From: Desulfovibrio sp.
GTDB lineage: Bacteria; Desulfobacterota; Desulfovibrionia; Desulfovibrionales; Desulfovibrionaceae
Length of the DNA stretch: 64,000 nt
Assembly (NCBI GenBank): GCA_031291035.1
Contig: JAISLI010000050.1
Location: 43,846-107,845 of the forward strand
Direction of reading: 5' to 3'
A program made the translations under genes and the position numbers. This document shows positions 48,831 to 57,714 of this stretch, in pieces. The stretch's first letter is position 1, and every line of letters starts with the position of its first letter. The notes below the pieces were generated by a model. That model did no database searches and was not told the DNA's origin. It worked only from the letters and a program-made list of their open reading frames with translations.

Positions 48831-48859
48831 TTGCCATCAGGTCAAAATTATCTTATAAA
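48831..48859 (+). promoter_or_regulatory. Sigma-70-type promoter for the small secreted protein
   Basis: TTGCCA, 17 bp, TATAAA. This predicts transcription starting near 48866, about 35 nt before the ATG at 48902. Confidence 0.6.
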
Positions 48860-48901
48860 GTTTCACGCTTGTGGAAAGGCCGGCAAGCGAAGGAGAGCCG
48901 A

Positions 48902-49255
48902 ATGAGAAAATTGTTGTTCCTGCTGTTGTCCGTTGGTCTGTTCTCGTCCAACGCGCTGGCGGAAACCGGTGTTTTGGGGTCATGGCATCAAAAAAGCACG
49001 AATATGACCTTCACCATTACCTCCGAGGGCAAAAATTATTTTGTAACGCATGAATTTCCCACGGGAGAAACAAAAACATACAAATTGACCCCTGTTGTCC
49101 GGCCCGCTTCCGGTATCAGGGGATTAAAATTTCACAGAAAAGATGACAACCCCAACGTCTTTTTCCGGCAGCCCGAAACATATGTCATCAACCAGGACGG
49201 AAGCCTGATGTTCAACTACAGCGCGGAGTCGGCCGCTCTGCTTCCCGCCCCGTAG
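48902..49255 (+). CDS. Small secreted protein of unknown function
   Basis: 117 aa from the ATG at 48902; the ORF-track start has no RBS, while GGAG lies upstream of this one. A signal peptide (LLFLLLSVGLFSSNALA) leads to about 97 residues that look like a small beta-barrel or lipocalin-like fold: GSWHQKSTNMTFTITSEGKNYFVTHEF and VFFRQPETYVINQDGSLMF. The family is not recognised. It has its own good promoter and is flanked by repeats, as expected of a monocistronic envelope protein. Confidence 0.75.
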   Translation: MRKLLFLLLSVGLFSSNALAETGVLGSWHQKSTNMTFTITSEGKNYFVTHEFPTGETKTYKLTPVVRPASGIRGLKFHRKDDNPNVFFRQPETYVINQDGSLMFNYSAESAALLPAP

Positions 49256-49307
49256 GTTTCTTTGTTTGATGGCCCGCGCGCCGGTCGCGTGATGCCCTGT
49301 CGTAACG

Positions 49308-49420
49308 GAGCGGCCCGGCCACGCGAGGCCGGGCCGCTCACCCGTTTCATTCGTGAACCGCGTCTGTCGGCAGGCGGGAGTAAAGGCTGAAGCGCTTCGC
49401 TCCTGAACCGCCCTGCGGGA
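49308..49420 (+). repeat. Hairpin plus inverted repeat copy (copy D)
   Basis: The perfect 13 bp stem GAGCGGCCCGGCC/GGCCGGGCCGCTC with a 6 nt loop is directly followed by CGTTTCATTCGTGAACCG. That 18-mer is the exact reverse complement of CGGTTCACGAATGAAACG in copy B at 34.33 kb. The rest (CTGAACCGCCCTGCGGG) echoes copy C. Confidence 0.65.
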
Positions 49421-49421
49421 A

Positions 49422-49943
49422 CTACCGGCGGCAGGCAACCAGACCCTGGATGACGAAGCCGAAGGTGCCGTGCCCGTCGTACAAGCGCACGTTGAACGCG
49501 CTGTTAGTGCCGACGGCCGCGCCGTCAAGCCTCACCAGAAACTCGCCCCGGCTGTCCGTGGAGTAAGTTCTGGAACGATCCGCCGCATACGCCGCCCGGA
49601 CGGAAAGCAGGGATCCGGCGGAGGAGTTGAGAAAGCCGACGCCCCAGGACAGGGCGCGATCCCGCGCCGTGCGCAGAGGATCAAAATTGCTGAAATCGCG
49701 GATTTGGCCGCTCGTCCGGTGCCCGCCGCGCGCGGAGTCATGTCGCCCGGTCAGCGGGTCATAGGAGTCATGGCCGGAGCCTCCCCCGTACAGGCCGTGT
49801 TCATTGTTCAGGCCGGAGCGCATGTAGGCGGCGGCGCGTTGGCCGTTCTCCGAAGGGCCGGCATTGCCCATCGCGCCGCCCGCCTTGCGTACCGTGCCGT
49901 CCTGATGCAGGCCCAGGCCCTCGTCTCCGGCCAAGCCCGGCAC
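49422..49943 (-). CDS. Hypothetical protein, possibly the 3' half of a frameshifted gene
   Basis: 173 aa from a GTG at 49943, but the frame stays open further upstream. The C-terminal half has strongly coding-like codon choice: SRGEFLVRLDGAAVGTNSAF, then VRLYDGHGTFGFVIQGLVAC. It is Gly-, Arg- and Ser-rich in the middle (GLYGGGSGHDSYDPLTGRHD) and has no motif I know. The adjacent minus-strand frame (49801-50154) reads PVKKPKKYFKEVWNVTPSS and then LSSVPLEQIASLFGRSRA. The two could be one gene split by a frameshift near 49945. No RBS is clear. Confidence 0.4.
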   Translation of the reverse strand: MPGLAGDEGLGLHQDGTVRKAGGAMGNAGPSENGQRAAAYMRSGLNNEHGLYGGGSGHDSYDPLTGRHDSARGGHRTSGQIRDFSNFDPLRTARDRALSWGVGFLNSSAGSLLSVRAAYAADRSRTYSTDSRGEFLVRLDGAAVGTNSAFNVRLYDGHGTFGFVIQGLVACRR

Positions 49944-50255
49944 GGGCGCGGGAACGCCCGAAAAGGGAGGCGATTTGCTCCAGCGGGACGGATGACAGGG
50001 CGCGGGGGGAAGAAGGGGTTACGTTCCAGACTTCCTTAAAATATTTTTTCGGCTTTTTAACGGGTTGCGTCGTCCATCCGATTACCCCGACTGGAGAGGC
50101 GCTGCGCATTGACACAGCCGCCTTGCTGCTGCATAAAGGTTCAGGCAGAAACATCGTCCTGAACTCGTTTGCGCTGTGTGCGGGAATACGGCGGGAAAAA
50201 CTCCGGCCACATAACGGGTCACTTTCAGGGATGCAACATTGCCGTGAGGAATACC
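49944..50255. other. Gap before metF
   Basis: Contains the minus-strand frame that may be the lost 5' half of the preceding gene, and an AT-rich patch near 50040-50060. No riboswitch-like conserved core (SAM or cobalamin) is apparent upstream of metF. Confidence 0.35.
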
Positions 50256-51131
50256 ATGCGTATTGATTCCCTGATTTCCAGAGCTGACGCTCCGTTTTTT
50301 TCCCTGGAATTTTTTCCGCCGCCGGACGAAACCCAGTGGCCTGCTTTTTTCAATACGGTGGAACATCTGCGGTCTCTGTCGCCCCTGTTTGTTTCAGTCA
50401 CTTACGGCGCAGGAGGCAATCGCCGATGCAACACTCTGGAGATCGCCAGGGAGCTTGTCGGGCGAGGTCTGGTCTGCATGCCCCATTTGACCTGCGTGGG
50501 GGCGGGACCCGGCTCAATCGGGCGGTTTCTGCAGGATTTGCGCGCTACCGGCGTGGACAACGTGCTGGCCTTGCGGGGAGATGCTCCTGTCGGACAGGAG
50601 GCGTCGTCCGCGGGCCATTTCAGATATGCCTGCGACCTTGTGGCTTTTGTCAGGGAGCGGGCGCCGGATATGGGCATAGGCGTTGCCGCCTATCCGTCCC
50701 CGCATCCGGAATCTCCTACTTTTGCGGAAGACCGCGGATACACGGCCAAAAAATTTCACTCCGGCGCGAATTTCGCCATCACCCAGCTTTTTTTCGACGT
50801 GCGCGAATATGAGGATCTGGTGACCAGCCTGCGCGCCAAGGGCGTGAACGCTCCGGTCGTGCCCGGTATTTTGCCCGTTCAGAGCTTTGAATCCCTGCGC
50901 CGGGTGCTTTCCATGTGCGGAGCGAATATTCCGGGCAAATTCTATTTGAGTCTGGAGGAATCCCGGCAAAAAGGCGGCGAGGAGGCATTGCGCGAGGTCG
51001 GCCTCAATTTCGCCGTGCGGCAGATCCGCCGTCTGCTGGACATGGGCGCGCCGGGCATCCACCTGTACACGCTCAACAGAAGTGACTTGTGCCTGCGCAT
51101 TGCGGCGGAGACGAAGCTGGGGAGAAGCTGA
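50256..51131 (+). CDS. metF: 5,10-methylenetetrahydrofolate reductase
   Basis: Makes methyl-THF, the methyl donor for MetH. 291 aa from the ATG at 50256, preceded by GAGGA, close to the 296 aa of E. coli. The FAD/NADH barrel motifs are FFSLEFFPPPDETQW (catalytic Glu), VSVTYGAGG, HLTCVG, VLALRGDAP, and FAITQLFFDV near residue 180. It is 6 bp from larC. Confidence 0.95.
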   Translation: MRIDSLISRADAPFFSLEFFPPPDETQWPAFFNTVEHLRSLSPLFVSVTYGAGGNRRCNTLEIARELVGRGLVCMPHLTCVGAGPGSIGRFLQDLRATGVDNVLALRGDAPVGQEASSAGHFRYACDLVAFVRERAPDMGIGVAAYPSPHPESPTFAEDRGYTAKKFHSGANFAITQLFFDVREYEDLVTSLRAKGVNAPVVPGILPVQSFESLRRVLSMCGANIPGKFYLSLEESRQKGGEEALREVGLNFAVRQIRRLLDMGAPGIHLYTLNRSDLCLRIAAETKLGRS

Positions 51132-51137
51132 GACGTC

Positions 51138-52292
51138 ATGGATTTGTATCTGGACTGTACACGCGGCATAAGCGGCGACATGACCTTGGCGGCGCTCAGT
51201 CACCTGGGCGTTGACCTGTCGCGTTTTGGGAAAATACTGGCGGGAGCCGGCATTGAATGCCGGATTGAAACCTGGGCGGAAAACCGGGCCGGAGGCCCTG
51301 GACGCCGGGTGGATATAACTTGGGACGACGCCCAGCCGCTGCGGCATCCTGCCGATATCGCGGCTGTTTTTCATCGCCTTGCCGTGAGCCCGGCGGTACG
51401 GGAACGCGCCCTCTCCGTGCTTGACGCCCTGACGCGGGCGGAAGCCCATGCCCACCAAATTCCGCCGGAAAAAGTGCATTTTCATGAAGTGGGAGCCATA
51501 GACACCCTTGCGGACATTGCCGGCGTATGTTGGGCTCTGGAGGAATTGCGGGCCGGAAACATCACGGCCTCGCCTCTGCCCTGGTTTTCCGGCGTGGTGG
51601 AGTGCGCTCACGGCCTTGTCCCGCTTCCGGCTCCGGCCACGGCCTTTCTGATGCGCGGCAAGCCCGTCTATCCCGTGCCGGATCGCGAGGAATTGGTCAC
51701 GCCCACGGGCGCGGCTCTCGTCCATGTACTGGCCGAATCCTTTGCCGGAGGTCCGGCTGGTTGCGTCCACGCCTTGGGTACAGGCTATGGTTCCCGGCCT
51801 TCGTCCACCGGGCTGCGCGTCTGGCAACTGGGGCCTGTGGAGGCGCGGGTACCCCATGCCCGTGGCGGACTTGAACTTGTGACGCAACTGGAAACGCATC
51901 TTGATCATCTGACGGGGGAGGAAGTCGGCAGCGCCCTGAGCGCCCTGGCGAATTTGGGCGAAATACTGGATGTGCTCTGGCTGCCCGGCACCGGCAAGAA
52001 GAATCGTCCCGCGGGCCTGCTCCGCGTGCTGTGCCGTCCCGAAGATGAGGATGCCGCCTGTCGGGCCGTGTTGCGTCATACCCACAGCCTTGGTCTGAGG
52101 AGGCAGCGCCTGGAGCGTCTCGCGCTGCCCAGAGGTCCGGCGACGCTTGACTGCGCCGGGAACAAACTGGCCGCCAAAATCTATGAGCTTGAAGGCAGGG
52201 CGTACATACGGGCCGAGGCCGACGCCGTCAGCGCAAACGCGGCGGAGCGCGGCCTGGGAGCGCCCGCCTTGCGCTTCAGCGCCGAAAAGTGA
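51138..52292 (+). CDS. larC: Nickel insertion protein LarC family
   Basis: LarC inserts nickel into the pincer cofactor of lactate racemase and some related racemases. 384 aa in one uninterrupted frame. The N-terminus DLYLDCTRGISGDMTLAALSHLG is diagnostic. It is followed by the His-rich HAHQIPPEKVHFHEVGAIDTLADI, PLPWFSGVVECAHGLVPLPAPAT, and ELVTPTGAALVHVL. The partner genes larA, larB and larE are not in this window, so the nickel cofactor enzyme must lie elsewhere or the role differs. Confidence 0.93.
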   Translation: MDLYLDCTRGISGDMTLAALSHLGVDLSRFGKILAGAGIECRIETWAENRAGGPGRRVDITWDDAQPLRHPADIAAVFHRLAVSPAVRERALSVLDALTRAEAHAHQIPPEKVHFHEVGAIDTLADIAGVCWALEELRAGNITASPLPWFSGVVECAHGLVPLPAPATAFLMRGKPVYPVPDREELVTPTGAALVHVLAESFAGGPAGCVHALGTGYGSRPSSTGLRVWQLGPVEARVPHARGGLELVTQLETHLDHLTGEEVGSALSALANLGEILDVLWLPGTGKKNRPAGLLRVLCRPEDEDAACRAVLRHTHSLGLRRQRLERLALPRGPATLDCAGNKLAAKIYELEGRAYIRAEADAVSANAAERGLGAPALRFSAEK

Positions 52293-52336
52293 GACCAACC
52301 GCCGTTGCCGGATGATTTGTCCAAGGAGTGCTTGCC

Positions 52337-52915
52337 ATGTCCAGATTCGCCGTTTTTGTTTTTGCGCTGCTGCTTGCCGCGATACAGGGATGCAACGGCC
52401 TTGGCATCCGCAACCCTTTTCACGGCGATCCTCTTACCGGCGGTTCTGAGGCCGCCGCAAGCGGACTTCTGGATATTCCCCTGCCCTCCGGGATGAAACG
52501 TTATCCCTCCCACGGTTACCAAACCTACGGCGCGCACGGCGGCCGTGAAGGTCTTGAAAGTTTGCGCGGCAATATCGACCTGTCCGGGGCAATCCAGAGT
52601 CTTCACGCCTCCCTCGTCCGCCAAGGCTGGCAACTGCGCATCTCTCTGCGCAAGGGAGACAGGGCCGTTCAAATCTACGAGCGGGGCAATGTCTCGGCCC
52701 TGTTGAATTTCCGGCGTCAGACGGTCATGACGATTCTGGAAATCTGGGTTGGCGGTCGTCTGCCCGACGGTTCCATGCCCAATCTTGCCGATGGACATGA
52801 CGGGCAGGCCGCGCCGGAGGGCGGCAGCGAGTCTTTGACGCCGGTTCCCGGTACTGTGGAGCAGTGGGGGGGAGGCGAGCCGTCGGCCCCTCCTCTGCAG
52901 GAACGTGCCTTATGA
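52337..52915 (+). CDS. Lipoprotein of unknown function
   Basis: 192 aa from the ATG at 52337, with AAGGAG 8 bases upstream. The signal has a lipobox LAAIQGC. The mature protein contains DIPLPSGMKRYPSHGYQTYG and a conserved-looking LVRQGWQLRISLRKGDRAVQIYERG. It ends in a Pro/Ser/Gly-rich tail. The region is reminiscent of small exported stress lipoproteins, but I cannot name the family. The stop overlaps the coaBC start (ATGA), so the two are coupled. Confidence 0.75.
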   Translation: MSRFAVFVFALLLAAIQGCNGLGIRNPFHGDPLTGGSEAAASGLLDIPLPSGMKRYPSHGYQTYGAHGGREGLESLRGNIDLSGAIQSLHASLVRQGWQLRISLRKGDRAVQIYERGNVSALLNFRRQTVMTILEIWVGGRLPDGSMPNLADGHDGQAAPEGGSESLTPVPGTVEQWGGGEPSAPPLQERAL

Positions 52916-54147
52916 CGCGCGGCGTTTTTGACCGAAGCACGCGCTTCGGCGGACGGCGTCTGCATCTGGGCGTCTGCGGCTCAGTGGCCTGCTGCAAATC
53001 GGCGGAACTTCTCAGATCCTGGCGCAAACTCGACATACATGTTTCCGCAACGCTCACCGACGCGGCACAGCATTTTGTAAAACCGCTGCTTTTTGAATCC
53101 CTTGGAGCCTTTCCTGTCTATGAGGGCATGTTCGATTTCCGGACGGATGTTTTTGCCCATCTGGAACCGGGGAGCCGCGCGGATGTTTTTGTGCTTGCCC
53201 CGGCTTCGGCTGACGCTCTTTCGCGCCTTGCCCAGGGCGCCGCGTCGGACATGCTGTCCGCCCAAGTTTTGGCCTTTGACGGCCCGCTTATTCTGGCGCC
53301 GGCCATGAATCCCCGAATGTGGGGCAACAAGGCCGCCAAAGCCAATGTGGACACATTGCTGGAACGGGGAGCAGTGCTGGTTGGGCCGGATTCCGGCGAT
53401 GTGGCCTGCGGGGAGGCGGGGCAGGGGAGGCTCGCGCCCCTTCCGGAAATTTTTCTGGCGGCCTTGCGCGCCTTGGCGCCCCAGGACATGGCGGGCCTCC
53501 ATGTGCTGGTGACGCTGGGGGCGACCCGCGAGCCGTGGGATGGCATGCGTTATTGGTCCAATCCCTCCAGCGGGCTGATGGGGGCGGGGCTTGCTGTTTG
53601 CGCCTGGCTGCGCGGCGCGCGGGTGACGGCTGTCTGCGGCTCCGGCTGCGCGTCGCTTCTGCCGCGGGCCATAACAGCGTGCGGCGTTTCCCGCGCGCGG
53701 GAAATGTTTGAGGCGGCGCGGGACATCTGGCCGCAGACGGATATGGGAATGTTTGCGGCGGCGGTGGCGGATTTTTCTCCAGTGGAAATCGGCGCGCGGA
53801 AATTCAAAAAGTCTCTGGCTCCGGAGGGTTTGAGCATCGCCTTCACCCCCAATCCGGACATTCTCGCCACACTGGCCGCCACCCGCCGCCCGTCGCAGAA
53901 AGTGCTGGGCTTTGCGGCGGAAAGCGCGCCGGACATGCAGAGCCTGCTTGCTCTCGCCAGGGAGAAACGCGCGGACAAGATGGCGGATGTCCTGGCCGCC
54001 AATTGTATCAACAGGCAAGGCAGCGGATTCGGGTCGCCCACCAATGCTGTGGCTGTGACGGATGTCCGGGGGCGTGAGGAAACCTGGCCTGAGCAGGACA
54101 AGGCGGATATAGCCTGGAATTTGTGTTCATGGCTTTTGACACTCTAG
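52912..54147 (+). CDS. coaBC: Bifunctional phosphopantothenoylcysteine decarboxylase/phosphopantothenate-cysteine ligase
   Basis: Two middle steps of CoA synthesis. 411 aa from the ATG at 52912. The CoaC half binds FMN (LHLGVCGSVACCKSAELL, LAPASADALSRLAQG, LAPAMNPRMW) and contains the catalytic VACGEAGQGRLA cysteine motif. The CoaB half has VTLGATREPWDGMRYWSNPSSG and NPDILATLAA. It overlaps the lipoprotein gene. Confidence 0.95.
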   Translation: MTRGVFDRSTRFGGRRLHLGVCGSVACCKSAELLRSWRKLDIHVSATLTDAAQHFVKPLLFESLGAFPVYEGMFDFRTDVFAHLEPGSRADVFVLAPASADALSRLAQGAASDMLSAQVLAFDGPLILAPAMNPRMWGNKAAKANVDTLLERGAVLVGPDSGDVACGEAGQGRLAPLPEIFLAALRALAPQDMAGLHVLVTLGATREPWDGMRYWSNPSSGLMGAGLAVCAWLRGARVTAVCGSGCASLLPRAITACGVSRAREMFEAARDIWPQTDMGMFAAAVADFSPVEIGARKFKKSLAPEGLSIAFTPNPDILATLAATRRPSQKVLGFAAESAPDMQSLLALAREKRADKMADVLAANCINRQGSGFGSPTNAVAVTDVRGREETWPEQDKADIAWNLCSWLLTL

Positions 54148-54833
54148 AGTTCTACGGCGCTCTCTGGCAGGGACAGGGGATTAGCTGGCTTTTGCTGCCG
54201 GACAAACCGGCGCAACCTTGGTTTGTCTCATCCGCGCGGCGGCGGCAGCCGGTTTCTTCTTTCGCAAGACAAAAGCCTGCCGGCAAGCCGGCGCAGCAAA
54301 AAAAAGACCGGCCCCGGGATACCGCCGGCCCGGCTGCCTGGCAGCCTGTTCCGGCGAATCTCTGGCCCGCTTTCTGGCGCGAGCGTCTTGCGGCAACGAA
54401 GCCCGGCCGGGTTGTCTGGACATACCAGGAGTTGGGGCAGGATATGTGCCGGAAGCCCGACATCCGACGCCGCAACTTTTTTCAGCGCCTGATTGCGGAT
54501 CTCGCGCATCCGGCGGGGACGCACACATTCTTTCCCGTCTGCCTGCCGCAGGCTTGCGCGCAAGACGAACCGGCCGCCGTGACGCGCAATGCCGGGATAT
54601 TCTGGTCCGCTCTGAGGCGGCTTGAGGCCCGCGGCGTTCTGGTGATGGGCGCCGAGGCGGTAAAAACCCTTGATCTGGAAGAGGATGTGCCTCTCTGGGG
54701 CATGACGCGGCGGCACGATTTTTTTGTGTGGCGGCTGCCTGAAGCGGAGGCGGTCGCCATCGACGAAAAGCTTTATTTCACTCTGCTGGAGTTTTTGCGG
54801 AACGCCCTGCGGGATGTGGGGCGTCATATCTGA
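54129..54833 (+). CDS. Conserved protein of unknown function
   Basis: 234 aa, starting inside the coaBC end (ATG at 54129; the GTG at 54123 is also possible). The first third is basic and Pro/Gln-rich. The rest looks folded: PGRVVWTYQELGQDMCRKPDIRR, TFFPVCLP, and FWSALRRLEARGVLVMGAEAVKTL. The last pattern is somewhat like the uracil-DNA-glycosylase superfamily fold, but the catalytic motifs are not apparent, so I leave it unnamed. Neighbours suggest a housekeeping role. Confidence 0.6.
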   Translation: MAFDTLEFYGALWQGQGISWLLLPDKPAQPWFVSSARRRQPVSSFARQKPAGKPAQQKKDRPRDTAGPAAWQPVPANLWPAFWRERLAATKPGRVVWTYQELGQDMCRKPDIRRRNFFQRLIADLAHPAGTHTFFPVCLPQACAQDEPAAVTRNAGIFWSALRRLEARGVLVMGAEAVKTLDLEEDVPLWGMTRRHDFFVWRLPEAEAVAIDEKLYFTLLEFLRNALRDVGRHI

Positions 54834-54868
54834 AGCGAACTGTTTGTTTCAAGCGTAAACTACTTTTG
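54834..54868 (+). repeat. Short piece of the dispersed repeat (copy E)
   Basis: GCGAACTGTTTGTTTCAAGCGTAAACTACTTTT resembles the right half of copy B (GCGAACTGTTTCAAGCGTTAGTTGCTCTA). It lies in the gap before the HEAT-repeat gene. Confidence 0.55.
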
Positions 54869-54892
54869 GACCAACCTGTCCACGGAGGAAGT

Positions 54893-55579
54893 ATGTCCAA
54901 AATGCGTCTTGCCAAGGAGTTCGTCGCGGGGCTGCTCTCAAGCCCTTCATGGCGGGAGCGGATGGACGAAATAACAGACATGGGGCTGACCGGCATCAAC
55001 GCGCTTTTTGCCTTTCTGCCAATGGGCGCGGAGGTCATGCACCGCGCGGCCGCGTGTATGGGGGTGTCCGTGGCGGAGCTTGCCGAACATCGTCCGGAGG
55101 ACGCCCGCAACATTATTCGTCGCCTCATGTGGCACATGAATGAAGATTCAGGCAACATAGGCTGGGGAATCCCGGAGGCCTTCGGCGAAATTCTGGCCGC
55201 CAGCGAAATTCTGGCGGAGCGGTACAAAACCATTCTGATTTCCTACATCATGGATCTCCAGGGGGCTGACAACTATTGCGACAACGCCACCCTGCGGCGT
55301 TCGTGCTATTGGGCCGTGGGCCGGCTGGCCGAGGCACGGCCGGGCCTTGTGGCCAAGGCCCGGCACTGGCTCGCCAACGGATTGGAAGATCAGGATATTA
55401 CCTGCCGCGGCATGGCCGCATGGGCCTTGTCGCAGCTTGTTCCCGACAGGCTGGACGCCCCGGCCTTGCGTGCCCTTGCCGGGGCCGGGCACTCCGAACT
55501 CTGCGTACTGTTTGACGGCAAAAATGTCTTTGAAAAAAGCGTCAGCGCCCTGGCGCGCGAAGCTCTTGAGAGGATATAA
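54893..55579 (+). CDS. HEAT-repeat protein, DVU0298-like
   Basis: 228 aa from the ATG at 54893, which has GGAGGAAGT upstream. The sequence is entirely helical, with HEAT-like repeats such as NEDSGNIGWGIPEAFGEILAASEILAERY and RRSCYWAVGRLAEARPGLVAKARHWL. It matches my memory of a Desulfovibrio family named after DVU0298. It is probably a protein-interaction scaffold; no enzyme site is visible. The family name is from memory and uncertain. Confidence 0.7.
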   Translation: MSKMRLAKEFVAGLLSSPSWRERMDEITDMGLTGINALFAFLPMGAEVMHRAAACMGVSVAELAEHRPEDARNIIRRLMWHMNEDSGNIGWGIPEAFGEILAASEILAERYKTILISYIMDLQGADNYCDNATLRRSCYWAVGRLAEARPGLVAKARHWLANGLEDQDITCRGMAAWALSQLVPDRLDAPALRALAGAGHSELCVLFDGKNVFEKSVSALAREALERI

Positions 55580-55621
55580 AACCCGCTTGCGGAAAATATG
55601 GTGTTTTGCGCCGTGAGCCGT

Positions 55622-56218
55622 TCAGAAATCCAGCTTGAACCGCATGCCCATGCCCAGCGACGAATCAGGCTCGTCGCCGGCGCTTTTTTCCCAGGCGAGT
55701 TCGTCCTTGATGCTCAACTCCGGCCCGACAAGTATGCGCAGATCCTCGCCTGACTGCACATCGGCAAAGGCCCCGACGACATGGCGGCCCGTGCGCGCGG
55801 GATTTTCGCCCGGATTTGCGTCCCCGCCGCCTTGCGACCGCACATCCCTGAACGAAGTGCTTTCGTTGCGTATGCTGAGGTTCAGGCCGGTCTGTTTTTG
55901 GCGCATCCGCTCCGCCTGATTCAGCGCCTCGTCAATGGCGGAGGCTGTATCGACCGATTGTTCGGCCTGACTGGCGGGCACGGCTTTTTTTTTCAACTCG
56001 TCTGCGCCCACGCCCTGGTGCCACTGTATGGTCCCGCGGCCGGCGGGGCGGCCGAAAGCCCAGGAAGGGGCATGGAGAGGCTGCGCGCCGGTTTTCTGGT
56101 GCGTTTTTTTTGGGGGGCCGGCTTGCGCCGCATGTCCCTGGCAGGGAGCGAGACAAAGATTCAGGCAGCAGAGAAGCAGGGCCGGAACCGATGCAAAAGG
56201 ACGGCGAATCCGGATCAT
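55622..56218 (-). CDS. Exported protein of unknown function in the efflux operon
   Basis: 198 aa with an N-terminal signal (PALLLCCLNLCLAPCQGHA). The middle is basic and Gln-rich with AIDEALNQAERMRQKQ. The end, DLRILVGPELSIKDELAWE then GMGMRFKLDF, has the alternating pattern and terminal Phe of a last outer-membrane beta-strand. It starts 4 bp into the end of the OprM-like gene (ATGA), so it is the fourth gene of the RND operon. Function unknown. Confidence 0.6.
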   Translation of the reverse strand: MIRIRRPFASVPALLLCCLNLCLAPCQGHAAQAGPPKKTHQKTGAQPLHAPSWAFGRPAGRGTIQWHQGVGADELKKKAVPASQAEQSVDTASAIDEALNQAERMRQKQTGLNLSIRNESTSFRDVRSQGGGDANPGENPARTGRHVVGAFADVQSGEDLRILVGPELSIKDELAWEKSAGDEPDSSLGMGMRFKLDF

Positions 56219-57714
56219 GGCCTTTCTTCAGTTTTACCCGCCGTTTCCCGCGCGCCGGCGGGGACAATAAGGCCTCCCGCGGCATGAGTGTCCTGCCAGC
56301 CGCCGCCAAGGGCCATGCACACGCGCACGATTGCGTTCAGGCGGTCGCGCAGGGCGTTTGCAAGCTGCAGTTCCGCCGAGAAAAGCTGGCGTTCCGCATC
56401 CAGTACGGTCAGGTAATCGCTGTAGCCGTTGTCGTACTGCAGGCGGGCTATCTCGACAGAGCGGCGCAGGCTGTCCACCTGGGAGGCCATGCTGCGCACA
56501 ATGGCGTCGGCCTCGCGTTGGGCCGTGAGCGAGGTGCGCATGTCCTGAAAGGCCGACTGCACGGCCTTGCGGTATACGGCAACAGCGGCCCGCTTCAGCG
56601 CCTCCGCGTCCTTGAGGTTATACCAGTTGCGACCGAAATCCAGAACGGGCAGGGTGCCTGTGACGCCATAGTTCCAGAGGCCCGCCGCCGGTGTAAACAG
56701 GTTGTCCGCGGCGGCGCTCAGCGTGCCGAGCGCGCCGGTCAGCGAAATGGAAGGAAAGAACTGCGCGCGGGCCATGCCGATGTTGGCGTTGTAGGCCATG
56801 AGCATGTATTCGGCCGCGCGTATGTCGGGTCTGCGCTCCAGCAGGGTTGAGGGAAGCCCTTCGGGCAGGACGGGCGGCGAGGGCAGGCGGTGCAGGGGCC
56901 TGCCGCGTTCAAGGGAGCGCTCCATGATCTCGCGGGGAGAGCGGCCGACAATGACGGTCAGCGCGGCTTCCGCCTGATCAACCGCCACGGTGGTCATGTG
57001 GAGCTGGGCGCGGGCTGTTTCCACCTCGGCCTTTGCCCGCAGCCAGTCAAGCTCGGTGATGTCGCCCTGTCTGTAGCGGCTTGTATAGATGCTGAAGGCG
57101 TCTTCCCGCGTTTTGAGCGTGCGCTTCGCCGTATCGAGCTGCATATCCAGCGCGAGTACGGCGAAATAGCCCTGGGCGGTCTGCCCCGCCACGGAAAGGC
57201 GCAAGGCCTCGTGCCCGACAATGGTGTTCATGAGTACGTCGGTGAGGGCCGTATAAGCGTTGCGGTATTTGCCCCACAAGTCCAGTTCCCAGGCGGTGGA
57301 AAGACCGATCTGGTAATTGGTGGTCGAGCGTGATATGCCGGTCGGCGGGGAATTGTAGTCCGGCGCGTTGGGCGCTTTTGCCGAGGCTCCCTCTGACCCG
57401 GCCTGGCCTGTGCCCGTCACATTCGGGAAAAGGGAGGAAGTGGCCACGCCCGCCTGGGCGGCGGCCGAGCCGATTTTGGCCAGGGATTGCGCCAAATCCT
57501 GATTGTTGCGCAGGCTTTCTTCCACAAGGGCGGCGAGCACGGGGTCGTCAAAGCGCGTCCACCAGCCGGTTTCAAGCGGCCCGGCTCCCATGTCAACTTT
57601 GCGCCATTGCGCGGGGATGTCCTGCTCCGGCCGCTCGTAACGCGGCGCCAAGGAGCAGGCGGCCAGCAGAAGCGCCAAAGGCAGGACAAGACAGGTCTTG
57701 TGTGCGGGGGTCAT
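56215..57714 (-). CDS. RND efflux outer-membrane lipoprotein (OprM/NodT family)
   Basis: 499 aa with a lipobox LLLAAC. Two tandem outer-membrane efflux protein repeats follow: NQDLAQSLAKIGSAAAQAGVATSSLFPNV, TTNYQIGLSTAWELDLWGKYRNA, and YMLMAYNANIGMARAQFFPSISLTGALG. It forms the trimeric exit duct for the pump encoded upstream. It overlaps the pump stop by ATGA. Confidence 0.93.
   Translation of the reverse strand: MTPAHKTCLVLPLALLLAACSLAPRYERPEQDIPAQWRKVDMGAGPLETGWWTRFDDPVLAALVEESLRNNQDLAQSLAKIGSAAAQAGVATSSLFPNVTGTGQAGSEGASAKAPNAPDYNSPPTGISRSTTNYQIGLSTAWELDLWGKYRNAYTALTDVLMNTIVGHEALRLSVAGQTAQGYFAVLALDMQLDTAKRTLKTREDAFSIYTSRYRQGDITELDWLRAKAEVETARAQLHMTTVAVDQAEAALTVIVGRSPREIMERSLERGRPLHRLPSPPVLPEGLPSTLLERRPDIRAAEYMLMAYNANIGMARAQFFPSISLTGALGTLSAAADNLFTPAAGLWNYGVTGTLPVLDFGRNWYNLKDAEALKRAAVAVYRKAVQSAFQDMRTSLTAQREADAIVRSMASQVDSLRRSVEIARLQYDNGYSDYLTVLDAERQLFSAELQLANALRDRLNAIVRVCMALGGGWQDTHAAGGLIVPAGARETAGKTEERP

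Noticed and set aside
50514-52298. 594 aa ORF on the minus strand
   Set aside because: Shadow of metF and larC, both with strong family motifs.
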